A DNA stretch of 64,000 nucleotides from positions 36,210-100,209 of the forward strand of contig CAZIUC010000012.1 of the NCBI GenBank assembly GCA_964542455.1, read 5' to 3'. Within the stretch, counting starts at the first letter, position 1, and every line of letters starts with the position of its first letter. Below are positions 15,515-25,239 of the stretch, piece by piece. The position numbers and the translations under genes were made by a program. The DNA is from PFJX01 sp964542455. GTDB lineage: Bacteria > Pseudomonadota > Gammaproteobacteria > Burkholderiales > Thiobacillaceae. The notes under the pieces were generated by a model, which ran no database searches, was not told the origin of the DNA, and worked only from the letters and a program-made list of their open reading frames with translations.

Positions 15515-16651
15515 TCAATACGACTTCAATAGTGCTTCGCCACGCAGCAAAGCCGCGCCTCTGCCCCGCATGCCCAGCTTGCGCGTGATCTGGGGTTCCT
15601 CGCCGAGGGTCTTGCTCATGCGCAGGCCATAGAAACCGTCGAAATCCAGCCAGTCGCGTTTCGTGATGGCGGCGCAGCAACCCCAGGTAGGGCCGACGTG
15701 CAGGGTCAGGCCATCGCGTTGCAGAACCTGGTACTCCGCGTCCGGCGCGCCGTCCATGCGGGAACGAGCGCCGCTTGTGGCGTCCAGGCGGGTGGGCTGG
15801 AAACCGATGTAGCCGTACTCGGGAAATGCCGCGAGATGGCGTTCCAGGACCAGATCGAAGTCGCGCGGCAATTCGACGATGTTGTCGTCTATTTCAATGA
15901 TCGTGTTGCCGTGGGCGGCATCGAACAGCGCGCGGTAGTAGTCGATGGAGTCGTTGCGGGTATTCCAGAACACCCGTTCGATGCCGTGTTTTTCCAGCAC
16001 CTGGGCGGTGTGGTCGCTACTGGCGTTGACCCCGACCAGGATTTCGTGGTCTTCGCTGCCCGCCTTGGCGCGGATTTCCGTGAGACAGCGGTCGAGCAGG
16101 TCGGCGCGGTTCCAGGTAAGCAACACGAAGCTGAAGCGTTGCTTAGGCCGATATCCTTCGGCGCGCGCGCGGCTGAGCATGAGGTGGCGGCGCCAGGGTT
16201 CGAACAGATCGGCCGGCAGAAGCGCGTGCACGCTGAGCGCGTTGCTCCAGAGGCCGAAATAGGTGAAGAACTCCAGGATCAGGCGTTGCGCTTCCGGCGC
16301 CTGTGGATGCTCACCATAGAGTTCGACCGCGAGTTGCGCCCAGTGCGTCGGGTCCACCAGTGACTCACTGTTGATCGTTTTGTAGAGCACCTCGAACACC
16401 CGGCTCAACGCCGGCAACCGGCTTTCGCTCGCGGCGAACGTTTTGAGAGTGAGCGCGGCCAAATCGGCGTCCCGTTTGGCATAGGCTTGCAGGGCGATGC
16501 CCAGTTGCAGCGCGCCCTCGGGGTCGTCCGCCAGACCGAAATGCGTGGTCAGGGCCTCGAAACGCGCCATACCCTCGCTCATGAAGTCGCTGACGGTCCG
16601 TGCGTCCGGAAGCAGGTCGGGAGCGGGGTCGAAGGGGCGCATGGCGTTCAT
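15515..16651 (-). CDS. GT2-family glycosyltransferase
   Basis: A 378-residue protein with an N-terminal helical region (1-170) and a GT-A fold domain: FSFVLLTWNRADLLDRCLTE (about 172-191), ILVGVNASSDHT, and an acidic metal-binding-like IIEIDDNIVELP (about 246-257). ATG 16651 gives a 4-bp overlap with the stop of the upstream giant gene; the frame also allows 16660. It is the last clear glycosyltransferase of the flagellin-glycan island. The C-terminus looks short, and family-like residues (ELFGHGNKRFWETWP) appear in another frame at about 15428-15475, so a frameshift near 15510 is possible. Confidence 0.75.
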   Translation of the reverse strand: MNAMRPFDPAPDLLPDARTVSDFMSEGMARFEALTTHFGLADDPEGALQLGIALQAYAKRDADLAALTLKTFAASESRLPALSRVFEVLYKTINSESLVDPTHWAQLAVELYGEHPQAPEAQRLILEFFTYFGLWSNALSVHALLPADLFEPWRRHLMLSRARAEGYRPKQRFSFVLLTWNRADLLDRCLTEIRAKAGSEDHEILVGVNASSDHTAQVLEKHGIERVFWNTRNDSIDYYRALFDAAHGNTIIEIDDNIVELPRDFDLVLERHLAAFPEYGYIGFQPTRLDATSGARSRMDGAPDAEYQVLQRDGLTLHVGPTWGCCAAITKRDWLDFDGFYGLRMSKTLGEEPQITRKLGMRGRGAALLRGEALLKSY

Positions 16652-19600
16652 GGCCGCCACGCTTTCAGCCAGACATCGAGATGGTCTTCCAGCAGCCAGT
16701 TGGCATGGATGTACTCGCGCAGGGCATCGCCGCGCCGCGCCAGTTCGTCGCGGTCGGCCATTGTGCTTCCCACATGGCCGCGGATCGCCTCCACCCAGTC
16801 CTTGTAGCGGTTGGGCACGCGAGTGACCGGGTAGTCGCCACGATAGGGCGTGAAATCGCTACACACCACCGGGTAGCCGAGCACGCCGTATTCGAGCAGG
16901 CGAAGATGACTCTTGCCGTGGTTGAACGGCACGTCTTCCAGAGGCGCGACCGCGAGGTCGAGGTCCAGGCTGGCGAGCTTGGCGGGGTAGTCCTCCAAGC
17001 TTACACCCGGGTGGAATTCCGCGACATGGGGACGGATTTCGTCCGGGCACATGCCGAGGAACACCCAGTCGACTTCCTTGGCGGTGGCCTTCACCACATC
17101 GAAGATCACCGCCAGATCGCCATCGTGGGTGATGCTGCCGGCCCAGCCGACGCGTGGTTTGACGCCGCGCCGGCGCGCCGGTTGCAAACCGCCCCAACGC
17201 TCGCGTTCGATGTAGTTGGGCACCACCACGATGTCGTCGATGTAGCCGCGGTAATGCTCCGCCAGGTACTCGGTGGAGACGATGAAGCGGTGGCACAGGG
17301 AGATGCCCTTGCGGAAGCGCTTGTGCAGGTCTTTCTGTTCGACGAAATGCTGCTTGCGGATGTTCTTGATCGGGATGTTGGTGATCAGGTCGTCGATCTC
17401 GTAGACGCGGAACGCCTTGCTGTGGCGGACATAGCGTTCGATCAGCTCGATCTGGTGCGGGTCCACCTGGCGTTGCAGCAGGATGGTGTCGGGCTCCATG
17501 CGGAACAGTTCCGGCGGCGTCAGGTAGTTGCCGGTTTCCCAGCCCATGATGTGGCCGGCGTCATTGAGCGCGCGCATCGGCGCGATGACGCGGTATTCGC
17601 CGCAGCCGAAGCGGTCGGCCGGATGCGCGAGGATGCGTGGACGCGGCCGCCACTCCGGATCCCAGGCCAGGGCCGGGGCGATTTCGATGAGGAAATCGCG
17701 TCCGTGCGTGGACAGGTTGCGGTTGAAGGCCGGGTCGAAGGCGACATCGTGGCGCCAGGCGTCATAAAAACGGTTCTGTTCTTCCAGAAAACGCGCCTGC
17801 TTGGCGGCTTTCGCGCGCGCCTCCACGCCGCCGGACTGGCTCACCGAGCCTTCGTGCAGCAAACGCGCGTGTGGCGTGAACACGTTGCGGTAGCCCTTGT
17901 GGCGCAGCCGCTGGCAGAAGTCCACGTCGTTGAACGAGACCTGGAAGCGCTGTTCGTCGAGGCCGCCCAGTTCGAGATAGCGCTCCCGCTTCACCAGCAT
18001 GCAGGCGGCGGTGACGGCGGAGAACTCCTGGGTGAGCTTGAGGCGGCCGAAATAGCCGTCGTCCTCGGCGGCCTGGCCGATGCCGGGGTGATCCGCCGGC
18101 GCGTCATTCATGCCCAGGATCACCCCGGCATGCTGGATTTTCCCGTCCGGATAGAACAGCTTGGCGCCCACCGCGCCGACATCGGCCTGTTGCGCGATAC
18201 CCAGCATTTCCTCCAGCCATTCCTCGTGCAGCACGGCGGTGTCGTTGTTGAGCAGCACGAGGTATTCGCCTTGCGCCGCGCGCGCCCCCCGGTTGTTGAT
18301 GGCGGAGAAGTTGAACGGGCCGGCGCAGTCCAGCACCTTCAGGCGCGGCGAGGCGAGCGCCTTCAGTTCATCGAGATAGGCCACCGCTTCGCGTTCGTCG
18401 CTGCCGTTGTCGAGCACCAGGATTTCGCAATTGGAATAGCCGGTGCCGTCGATCAGCGAGGTGAGGCAGCGTTTCAGGAAATCGGCCTGGTTCTTCGTCG
18501 GCACCAGGATGGAAACCAGCGGGTCGCCGCTCACCGGATAACGCACATGGAAGGTGCCGGGCAACAGCCCTTCCTCCAGCCGCGCGGCGAGGCCGCAACG
18601 GGCCAGATGCCGCTCCAGCGCGCGCCGATGCGCGGCGGCGATGGCCTCGCCGCTCAAGCGACCATGGCCACCATCGGCGTGGCGGTGATAGAGCACGTCG
18701 GCGATGTGGCCAATACCGGTTTGACCAATACCGGCATGGCCCACTTTTTCCCAGGCGCGCAGCGTGAGGTCGAAGGCTTCCACGCCTTCCATTTCCACAT
18801 CAAAACCGTTCAAGCCGGTGAACAGGTCGCGCCGCAGCAAGAGCAGGCCACCCACCACGAAGGGCGCCGCGCGCAGCATTTCCAGATTGAAATCGGTCTT
18901 GAAGAACGGCGCGGAATGCGCCTCCTCGCCATCCACCCGGTCTTCGTCGCTGTACAGCGCCTGATACTCCGGATGCCGCTCCGCCTTGTCGGCAAAGGCA
19001 AACAAGGCATGCGGCGCCAGCTTGTCTCCGGCCTCCCACATGCCCACCCAATCGGCTTCCGTTTCCAGCAGGGCGCGATTCGCTTCTTCCAGATGCCGCT
19101 CGCCCGGCGCCTGGGCCCAGGCGATGGAAGCGGTATCGGCGAGGGCGGGGTGCGCGGGTTCGGAGGAGACGACGGTCAGCTTCCAGTCCTGATAAAACTG
19201 GTGGCCGAGCGACTTGATGTTGTTGGCCAGGCGATCCTCGCAGCCCGCCGGAACGATCACCGCGAGGTGGTAGAGCGGGCGGCGCGAGAAGGCCTCCATG
19301 CGCGCCGCGATCCACAGCGCATCACGCTTGAGGTAGGAGTGGCCGAGTTGCCAGATAGCGTAGAAATCCGCCGGTGACGCCGCCGCTTCGCCGTCCTTGA
19401 GCGGCTTGGCGAGGAACATGATCTGGAGCGCCTTGAGGTCCTCGAATTCCTCGTCATCGACGTTCTTGAGGACGATTTTTTCGGTTTCCACCGTGGTGCA
19501 ACCCGCCGGCCGGGTCAACTCCTGCAACCCCGCCGTCGCGGTGCGGCTGCTTTTCACCACGCGATAGCCGGTCTCGCGCAGCATTTTTTCCATCTCCAAG

Positions 19601-21417
19601 CGGGTGAACCACCGGATGTGGGTGATGTCCAGCAAGCCCTCCGAAGCGTAGGGGAAGCGGCCGCCGGCGAGTTCGTTGAGCAGCCAGAGGTTGCGCGCGT
19701 TGGGCAGGCTGACCAGCACCTGGGCATCCTCGGTCAGCAACGGGCGGATGCGCAGCAGGGCATCCCAGGGGTCGTAGAGGTGTTCCAGCACATCGGCCAG
19801 CAGCACGGTGTCGATGGAGCCCGGCGCGATGCCTTCGGCGGCGAAGTCGATGTCCTCCAGCTTCTCGCCGAGAACCTTGTCGATGCGCTCCTCGGCGCGC
19901 GCCGCCGCCGCGCGGTTGAGCTCGATGCCGGTGACGTGCGACTCCGGCCAGGCGGTCTTGATCAGCTCGCCGGTGGCGCCGGTGGCGCAGCCGACATCGA
20001 GCACCCGACGCGGCGGCCGCTCCAGGAGCAACAACAGTTCCTTGCGCGCGTGGTCATGGTAGGCGCCCTTGAGGTCGGCATCCTCCAGTTCCGAAAGTTG
20101 CTCCCAGACATAGCCCAGACGTCGGCGCGCTTGCGGGCCGGCTCCGGCCTCAAGCGGCCGCGCCAGGCTCGCCATCAGTTCCGCCACCCGCCGCGCGGCG
20201 CGGCCGTCGCCGCCGGCGTTGAAATGGCCCGCCGCCTCGCTCATGCGGGCGCGCGCCTCGTCGGCCTGGGCCGGGTCGCTCAGCACCCGGATCAGGGTCG
20301 CGGCGAGATCGGCGGGCAAAATTTCCAGCACCCCCGATCCGGCGTCGAAACAATTGCCCAGGCGCAGCGCGGATTCGTCCAGCAGATTGAGGGTGAGCTT
20401 GCCGGCCAACAGACTTTCCACAGCGAAGTTGGAATGCGAGGACACCGTCACATCGCAGGCGACGATCAGCTCGCGCGGGTCCAGGCGCGTATAGACCACC
20501 GGCGGGCAGTCGGGCAGTTCGCGGCGCAGCGCGTCGAGCAACGCTTCGTCGCGGCCATCGGCGCCGGGGTGGCCCTTGACCACAAACTGGGCATCCAGTT
20601 TTTTCTCGCGCAGGACGCGCGCGCTCGCCAGGAAGTCGGCAAGCCCCTGTCTGGCGGTGTGATCGGCCACCACCGCGCTCATCCCGGCATCCCAACTGGG
20701 CGCGTAGACGACGATGGGCCGCGCGACATCCAGGCCGAGATGCCCGGCGACCAGGCGGCGCACTTCCACGCGCCGGCTCAGGAGGTCGGGATAATCATCC
20801 CAGGCCGGGTTGCCGGTGATGTGGATGCGTTCGGAAGGAACGCCGCTGTCGAGGAAACCCTCCGCTCCGCGCGCGCCGAACACCGCCAGATGGTCCGCGT
20901 GCAGGAAACGATGCAGGCTGGACGGAATGCCCAGCGGCAAGGCATGGGCGAGGTGCAGGCTGGGAATGCCGTGCCGGCGCGCCCAGTGCGTGGCAATTCG
21001 GGAAACCAGCATGACATCCTCGTTCATGACCAGGAGTTCGATGTGGTAGCGCTCACGCGCCCGATCCAGCGCCAGCACGGTATCCAGCGCCAGGTGCAGC
21101 AGGTTGCCGGCGTTCCCGGCCACGCACGCCGCGAATCCGCCCGGATCGGCCACCCCCAGGGCGGCGCAGCACTCGCTCCAGCCATCGGCGGCCAGCAGTT
21201 CCGTCAGACGATCCAGGCGCGCGTCGAGATCAGCGGCAATGTCGCCGCCCATCTCCAGCGCCTCCAGGCGGGAGCCGCCCATCTCGACGATCTGGCGCAA
21301 TCCCGGAAGGCAGGCATCAGGATGCGCGACGACCACCCGGTGGCGATTCGCCAGGTAATGGCCGAGCACCGCATGGTTGTTGGGCCACAACAGGCTGATC
21401 AGCGCGGAGGGCTTCAT
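16648..21417 (-). CDS. Giant multidomain protein: glycerophosphotransferase-like, methyltransferase, GT2 and GT4 domains
   Basis: 1589 residues with, in order: a GT-B domain resembling CDP-glycerol glycerophosphotransferases (about 1-415; VVYAPSWDAG, FVVKGHPGADG, DVTVSSHSNFAVESLLAGK); a class I methyltransferase (about 445-625; VLDVGCATGATGE, LLADVLEHLYDPWDAL); a degenerate GT2-like segment (about 715-935; YSDEDRVDGEE); a full GT2 domain (about 960-1200; VSILVPTKNQADFLKRCL, LVLLNNDTAVLHEEWLEEM); and a GT4-like domain (about 1260-1589; RVGWAGSITHDGD, VAPLEDVPFNHGKSHLRLLE). It starts at ATG 21417, overlapping the preceding stop as ATGA. It lies in the pseudaminic-acid island, so it probably assembles or attaches the flagellin glycan. 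Individual activities and the acceptor are not known. Confidence 0.85.
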   Translation of the reverse strand: MKPSALISLLWPNNHAVLGHYLANRHRVVVAHPDACLPGLRQIVEMGGSRLEALEMGGDIAADLDARLDRLTELLAADGWSECCAALGVADPGGFAACVAGNAGNLLHLALDTVLALDRARERYHIELLVMNEDVMLVSRIATHWARRHGIPSLHLAHALPLGIPSSLHRFLHADHLAVFGARGAEGFLDSGVPSERIHITGNPAWDDYPDLLSRRVEVRRLVAGHLGLDVARPIVVYAPSWDAGMSAVVADHTARQGLADFLASARVLREKKLDAQFVVKGHPGADGRDEALLDALRRELPDCPPVVYTRLDPRELIVACDVTVSSHSNFAVESLLAGKLTLNLLDESALRLGNCFDAGSGVLEILPADLAATLIRVLSDPAQADEARARMSEAAGHFNAGGDGRAARRVAELMASLARPLEAGAGPQARRRLGYVWEQLSELEDADLKGAYHDHARKELLLLLERPPRRVLDVGCATGATGELIKTAWPESHVTGIELNRAAAARAEERIDKVLGEKLEDIDFAAEGIAPGSIDTVLLADVLEHLYDPWDALLRIRPLLTEDAQVLVSLPNARNLWLLNELAGGRFPYASEGLLDITHIRWFTRLEMEKMLRETGYRVVKSSRTATAGLQELTRPAGCTTVETEKIVLKNVDDEEFEDLKALQIMFLAKPLKDGEAAASPADFYAIWQLGHSYLKRDALWIAARMEAFSRRPLYHLAVIVPAGCEDRLANNIKSLGHQFYQDWKLTVVSSEPAHPALADTASIAWAQAPGERHLEEANRALLETEADWVGMWEAGDKLAPHALFAFADKAERHPEYQALYSDEDRVDGEEAHSAPFFKTDFNLEMLRAAPFVVGGLLLLRRDLFTGLNGFDVEMEGVEAFDLTLRAWEKVGHAGIGQTGIGHIADVLYHRHADGGHGRLSGEAIAAAHRRALERHLARCGLAARLEEGLLPGTFHVRYPVSGDPLVSILVPTKNQADFLKRCLTSLIDGTGYSNCEILVLDNGSDEREAVAYLDELKALASPRLKVLDCAGPFNFSAINNRGARAAQGEYLVLLNNDTAVLHEEWLEEMLGIAQQADVGAVGAKLFYPDGKIQHAGVILGMNDAPADHPGIGQAAEDDGYFGRLKLTQEFSAVTAACMLVKRERYLELGGLDEQRFQVSFNDVDFCQRLRHKGYRNVFTPHARLLHEGSVSQSGGVEARAKAAKQARFLEEQNRFYDAWRHDVAFDPAFNRNLSTHGRDFLIEIAPALAWDPEWRPRPRILAHPADRFGCGEYRVIAPMRALNDAGHIMGWETGNYLTPPELFRMEPDTILLQRQVDPHQIELIERYVRHSKAFRVYEIDDLITNIPIKNIRKQHFVEQKDLHKRFRKGISLCHRFIVSTEYLAEHYRGYIDDIVVVPNYIERERWGGLQPARRRGVKPRVGWAGSITHDGDLAVIFDVVKATAKEVDWVFLGMCPDEIRPHVAEFHPGVSLEDYPAKLASLDLDLAVAPLEDVPFNHGKSHLRLLEYGVLGYPVVCSDFTPYRGDYPVTRVPNRYKDWVEAIRGHVGSTMADRDELARRGDALREYIHANWLLEDHLDVWLKAWRP

Positions 21418-22679
21418 TGGCCGGCCTCCGTGGCGGTCACTTGAAAATAGTCGCGCAGCAGTCGGCGCATCAGACCGTATTCCAGCCCGACACCCAGATT
21501 CACGCCGCGCAGCGTCATGGCCTCGGCGAAATCCGGGCAGGCATGCCAGTCGCTGGCCATGATCAGGGCGTGGGTGTCGCAGGACTCCTGGCTGATCCAG
21601 TCGCGCAGCGCGTCGAGATGGCGCGCGTCGAGTATCTCGGCCAGGGCCAGGTCGACGTTCCGCTCGCCCAGCGCTTGCGCGAGAAAGCCGAACAGCACCC
21701 GGTTGCGCGGATGGTCCAGCAGGGTGTTCAGGGTGGCGCGCCATTCCTCCCAGCCGCCGGGCACGATGTCGCGCAACAGGGCGGCGTCGATCACGCCGGA
21801 CAGCTTGTCGTTCAACGCCTCCCGCTCGGCGAGCCAGGCCTGGTTCGCCACCGGATCGACGCGTTTTTCCAGCACCACCATGTAGCGCCCGACCACCCGC
21901 GTGGTGAGGGCGGCGAACAACCGTTGTTCCATGAACAGGGTGAAATCGAACAGCGCGGCGTCACGGGAAACCCACTCCAGTTGCCGCCGCCACCAGTGCT
22001 TCTGCTTCAGCAAACCGTCGCGCCAGGGCCAGCGGCTGGAATCGCTGGCGAAGCCGCCGTAGGGAACCAGATCGACGACGGCGAGATCGTGGGCGTCGGC
22101 GTATTCGACGATGTCGCGGGCGGAGAGCGCCAGCATGAACCCGGCATAGTCATCCGGCCGGGTCGGAATCAGATCCTGGTAGCGGTCGTCGCGGCCCTGC
22201 ATGGTGTTGTAGTGGTCCAGGGAATTGAGGTCGAACACGATGCGCCCGCCGGGTTTGACCACGCGCGCCCATTCCGTGACCACGTCCCGCCAGTTCGGCA
22301 GGTGGACCATCAAGTTGAGCGACATGACCGTATCGAACTCGCCCTCCTCCGCCGGCAACTTCGTCGCGTCCGCGCGCAGCAAGCGCATGGGCGCGTCAGC
22401 AGCCTGGCGGCGGCATTCGTCGAGCATCGCCTGGGAACTGTCCACCGCCGTGACCGCGAAGCCGCGCCGCGCGAACGGGATGGAGCCGCGCCCGGTGCCC
22501 ACACCCACATCCAGGAGACGCGGGCCGACCACATACTTCGCGCAGATATCCTGTTCGACCCGGTACTTGAGCGCGTTGGTGCCGCTGTGGTCGCGCATCT
22601 GCCGCGAGTACCAGGCCACCATGCCGGGGTCGAACCAGGCTTGCGATTTCCAGTGAATCAGGTCTTGATGCTGTTCCAT
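21414..22679 (-). CDS. SAM-dependent methyltransferase with C-terminal extension
   Basis: 421 residues. The first half is a class I methyltransferase: LLDVGVGTGRGSIPFARRGF (about 55-74), DATKLPAEEGEFDTVMSLNL (about 105-124) and VVKPGGRIVFDLNS. The second half (about 265-421) has no domain I recognise and resembles 'wavy' extensions of polysaccharide methyltransferases. The start at 22679 lies 29 bp after the preceding gene. Its place between a beta-propeller protein and the giant glycosyltransferase suggests methylation of a glycan residue, possibly capping; the substrate is unknown. Confidence 0.8.
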   Translation of the reverse strand: MEQHQDLIHWKSQAWFDPGMVAWYSRQMRDHSGTNALKYRVEQDICAKYVVGPRLLDVGVGTGRGSIPFARRGFAVTAVDSSQAMLDECRRQAADAPMRLLRADATKLPAEEGEFDTVMSLNLMVHLPNWRDVVTEWARVVKPGGRIVFDLNSLDHYNTMQGRDDRYQDLIPTRPDDYAGFMLALSARDIVEYADAHDLAVVDLVPYGGFASDSSRWPWRDGLLKQKHWWRRQLEWVSRDAALFDFTLFMEQRLFAALTTRVVGRYMVVLEKRVDPVANQAWLAEREALNDKLSGVIDAALLRDIVPGGWEEWRATLNTLLDHPRNRVLFGFLAQALGERNVDLALAEILDARHLDALRDWISQESCDTHALIMASDWHACPDFAEAMTLRGVNLGVGLEYGLMRRLLRDYFQVTATEAGQ

Positions 22680-22708
22680 GCTTGCGTCGTTCCTGTGGGG
22701 TTGGGGGC

Positions 22709-23917
22709 TCAAAGCACCAGAATGGAATGGATTTCCGACAGCCTTGATGGCAGTTGCAGGCTGCGCGAGACCTTGGTGTATTCGTCGAAGACGATGATGG
22801 CGGTGTCGATGGCGATGTTCTTCGACAGGCCGATGAAACTGCTGTAGTTGCGGTTGCGGCTCTGGCCCACGTAGAAGTGGGCGCCGTCGTGCGCCAGGCC
22901 GCGCGCGAAGCCGGGGAACTCGCCGATGCACTGGGCGTTGTTCTTGAGTAGGCGGCCGCGCAGCGAATCCAGCACGGTCAGGGAGCCGTCGATCAGCGCC
23001 ACGTTGTGCGGCATCCACAGGTCGCCGATGACCGGCCCCAGTTTTTCCCCGGTCACCAGGTCGAATTCCAGCACCGCCCCGTCGAACACATTGCGCTTCC
23101 AGTTGCCGGTAACGGAAAACATGGAGACATACAGGCTATCGCCCACCACCAGGCAGTCGTTGCAGTGGTGATGCGGCTCGCCGTCGCGCGCGTGCTTGTG
23201 GGAAAGGGCAAATTCGCGCAGCGGACGAAAATCCGCGTCCAGTTCGAGCACCTTGTCGGCGTAGCTGCACGTCACATAAAAGCAGCCGCTGGCCGGGCTG
23301 TGGGAAACACCGTGGGCGCGCACGCCCTTGGGCAGTCCCCCGACGCGGACCATGCGGTAATCGCGATCCAGTTCCAGCAGGCCGAGTTCGTCATCGATCA
23401 CGATGAAATGCTCGCCGAACTCGATCAGGCCGTGGCAATTGCCGGAATGCACCTTGCGGTAGCGCCAGGCATCGCCGTCCAGGTCGAGCTGATAAAGGCC
23501 GCCGCCGCAATGCGGGTCGTCCAGCGGCGGCAGGCCGCTGGTGAACAACAAACGGGTCTTCAGCGTCTCCATCTCGGCGATGATCCTGAGATCGTTGAGG
23601 ATGGGACTGACCAGGAAATCGCTCTCCGGGTCGTAGCCCAGGCCCGCCAGTTGCTCGGACACCTCCAGAAAGGAAGTGGTGCAGATCAGGATGTAGGGCT
23701 TGCCGGCCAGGCTGGCGAGCGCGTCCGGCCCCCGCACCACTGTTCCCAACTGCTCGGTGCCGAGCAGGTTGGGGTTGTTGTCGATCAGGAGATCGATCGG
23801 GCGGCCCAGCTTGCGCAGAGTCTTCGCCGCGATATTGCCGCCCCCCCAGAGGACCAGCGGGCGCCCGGCGGCGAATTTCGCCACCTCTTGAAACGTGCTG
23901 AAACGGAACTTGCGCAA
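22709..23917 (-). CDS. Fusion of a nucleotide-binding-like domain with a TIGR03032/DUF4915-like beta-propeller
   Basis: 402 residues. The N-terminal part (about 18-120; PLVLWGGGNIAAKTLRKLG, LLIDNNPNLLG) looks like the Rossmann-type domain found at the C-terminus of sugar methyltransferases and in sugar sensors. The remainder (about 135-402) has repeated strands with CHGLIEFGEHFIVIDDELG, RAHGVSHSPASGCFYVTC, HHHCNDCLVVGDSLYVSMFS and ALIDGSLTVLDS, as in TIGR03032-type propellers. The His/Cys-rich blade motif could bind metal. It lies 24 bp after the amidotransferase gene. Role unknown; a glycan-binding or sulfo/phospho-sugar enzyme function is conceivable. Confidence 0.65.
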   Translation of the reverse strand: MRKFRFSTFQEVAKFAAGRPLVLWGGGNIAAKTLRKLGRPIDLLIDNNPNLLGTEQLGTVVRGPDALASLAGKPYILICTTSFLEVSEQLAGLGYDPESDFLVSPILNDLRIIAEMETLKTRLLFTSGLPPLDDPHCGGGLYQLDLDGDAWRYRKVHSGNCHGLIEFGEHFIVIDDELGLLELDRDYRMVRVGGLPKGVRAHGVSHSPASGCFYVTCSYADKVLELDADFRPLREFALSHKHARDGEPHHHCNDCLVVGDSLYVSMFSVTGNWKRNVFDGAVLEFDLVTGEKLGPVIGDLWMPHNVALIDGSLTVLDSLRGRLLKNNAQCIGEFPGFARGLAHDGAHFYVGQSRNRNYSSFIGLSKNIAIDTAIIVFDEYTKVSRSLQLPSRLSEIHSILVL

Positions 23918-23941
23918 GTGCGGTCTCCTGTTTGTGCCTGA

Positions 23942-25159
23942 TCAACGCTGGTAGCGCGCGCGGCGCGGATCGTCGGCCGCGAGGTGCACCGGCCCGTAGG
24001 CCGATTCGCCGCCCCAGAGGTTGTCCTTCACCCATTCGTTGTCGACGATGCGCCAGACGCGCGGGTCGCGGAAGGTATCGGCGATGGCGTCGAACTCGGC
24101 CTCCGACATGCCCACATAGACCAGCCAGCGCTCCAGATCGCGGCGCGGCTTGACGTGGTCGTACTTGCGCACCATCTCGATCCCCCGCTCGCGCGTCATC
24201 AGCCCCAGGCGGATGTCCTTGCAGGAATGGTCGCTGGCGCGGCCATAGCCGAACTTGATGAACTTCATGTAGTCGTGGATGCCGTTCTCGTGCATGTCGT
24301 CCAGGTTGGAAATGGTGCGATAGGTGCGCTCGAACGGCTGCCGCGCCGGCTCCCAGTGGTACAGCTCCTCCGAAATGCGGGCGTTGCGGTTGCCGTCCCA
24401 GGCATCGTAGAAGCCCAGGTAGATGCCGCGCACCCCTACCTCGTCGATCTCGTCGTCGCTGGGGTATTGCGCCCAGTGCAGGTCGCGCGGGGTGATGCCC
24501 TGCTTCAGTTCTGAGCGGCCCAGGCGTTCCAGACCGGCGTCGGTGAAATCATTCCAGTCAAAACCGTGCAGGTCGTGTTCCACCCGCGTCTTGGCGGTGA
24601 ACTCCGCGAAATCGTTGTAGGAAAACATGCCGCCCAGGTCCATCCAGCCGTATTCGCCCCAGAGGATCAACGGAATCTTGTAGCGCACCGCCGTCTGGAT
24701 CGGATAGGTCTTGATGCCGCAGTGGTTGTGCCAGTTCATGTCGCCGTGCAGGGTGAAACCCAGGCGGTTCATGCGCACCAGCACGTCCTGGCTGGGCCGG
24801 AAGATGATGTGGTCGGCGTCGAACTCCTCGCGCATGCGCTGGAGATTGGCCTCGCCCTCCGGCAGGAAGTTGTTGCCGTGGTAAGTCACCAGCAACGGCC
24901 GCAGCTTGAGTTCCTTGATCGCGAAGTGAGTCTGGAAATAACTGTCCTTGCCGCCCCCCACGGGAATCAGCACGTCATAACCGTCGGGGTTGCGGTACTG
25001 GTCCACCAGTTCCTCCATCATGGCGCGCCGCTCCGACCAGTCGATGGTCTCGACCTGCGCCGCCACCCGGCAGCCGGAACAGACCCCGTGTTCGTCGAAA
25101 GTCAGGGGCGCGGCGGAACTGCTGGGGTAGACGCATTGGGCGCAGTAGCGGATGGGCAA
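23942..25159 (-). CDS. N-acetyl sugar amidotransferase (PseA/WbpG family)
   Basis: 405 residues. An N-terminal CAQCVYP...CSGC zinc-type motif (about 6-30) is followed by the PP-loop VGGGKDSYFQTH (about 67-78) of ATP-pyrophosphatases, then WGEYGWMDLGGMF and YMKFIKFGYGRASDHSCKDI. This layout defines the WbpG/PseA/LegG family, which works with HisH2 (glutaminase) and HisF2 (ammonia channel) to convert an N-acetyl group to an acetamidino group on nonulosonic acid precursors or uronamides. hisH2 and hisF2 lie just upstream in the same direction, supporting an acetamidino-modified pseudaminic acid. Confidence 0.9.
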   Translation of the reverse strand: MPIRYCAQCVYPSSSAAPLTFDEHGVCSGCRVAAQVETIDWSERRAMMEELVDQYRNPDGYDVLIPVGGGKDSYFQTHFAIKELKLRPLLVTYHGNNFLPEGEANLQRMREEFDADHIIFRPSQDVLVRMNRLGFTLHGDMNWHNHCGIKTYPIQTAVRYKIPLILWGEYGWMDLGGMFSYNDFAEFTAKTRVEHDLHGFDWNDFTDAGLERLGRSELKQGITPRDLHWAQYPSDDEIDEVGVRGIYLGFYDAWDGNRNARISEELYHWEPARQPFERTYRTISNLDDMHENGIHDYMKFIKFGYGRASDHSCKDIRLGLMTRERGIEMVRKYDHVKPRRDLERWLVYVGMSEAEFDAIADTFRDPRVWRIVDNEWVKDNLWGGESAYGPVHLAADDPRRARYQR

Positions 25160-25239
25160 GGTTGTCTCCTACTTATCATTGAAGCGCGGCCGATAACGGA
25201 CCATTTCACGCGGTACTTGAGCAAAGCCGCTACCGCTGG

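Noticed and set aside
16600..19377. A plus-strand open frame of more than 900 codons antisense to the giant glycosyltransferase
   Set aside because: It mirrors the codon pattern of the opposite strand in GC-rich DNA; its translation shows no domain, whereas the minus strand has clear motifs throughout.
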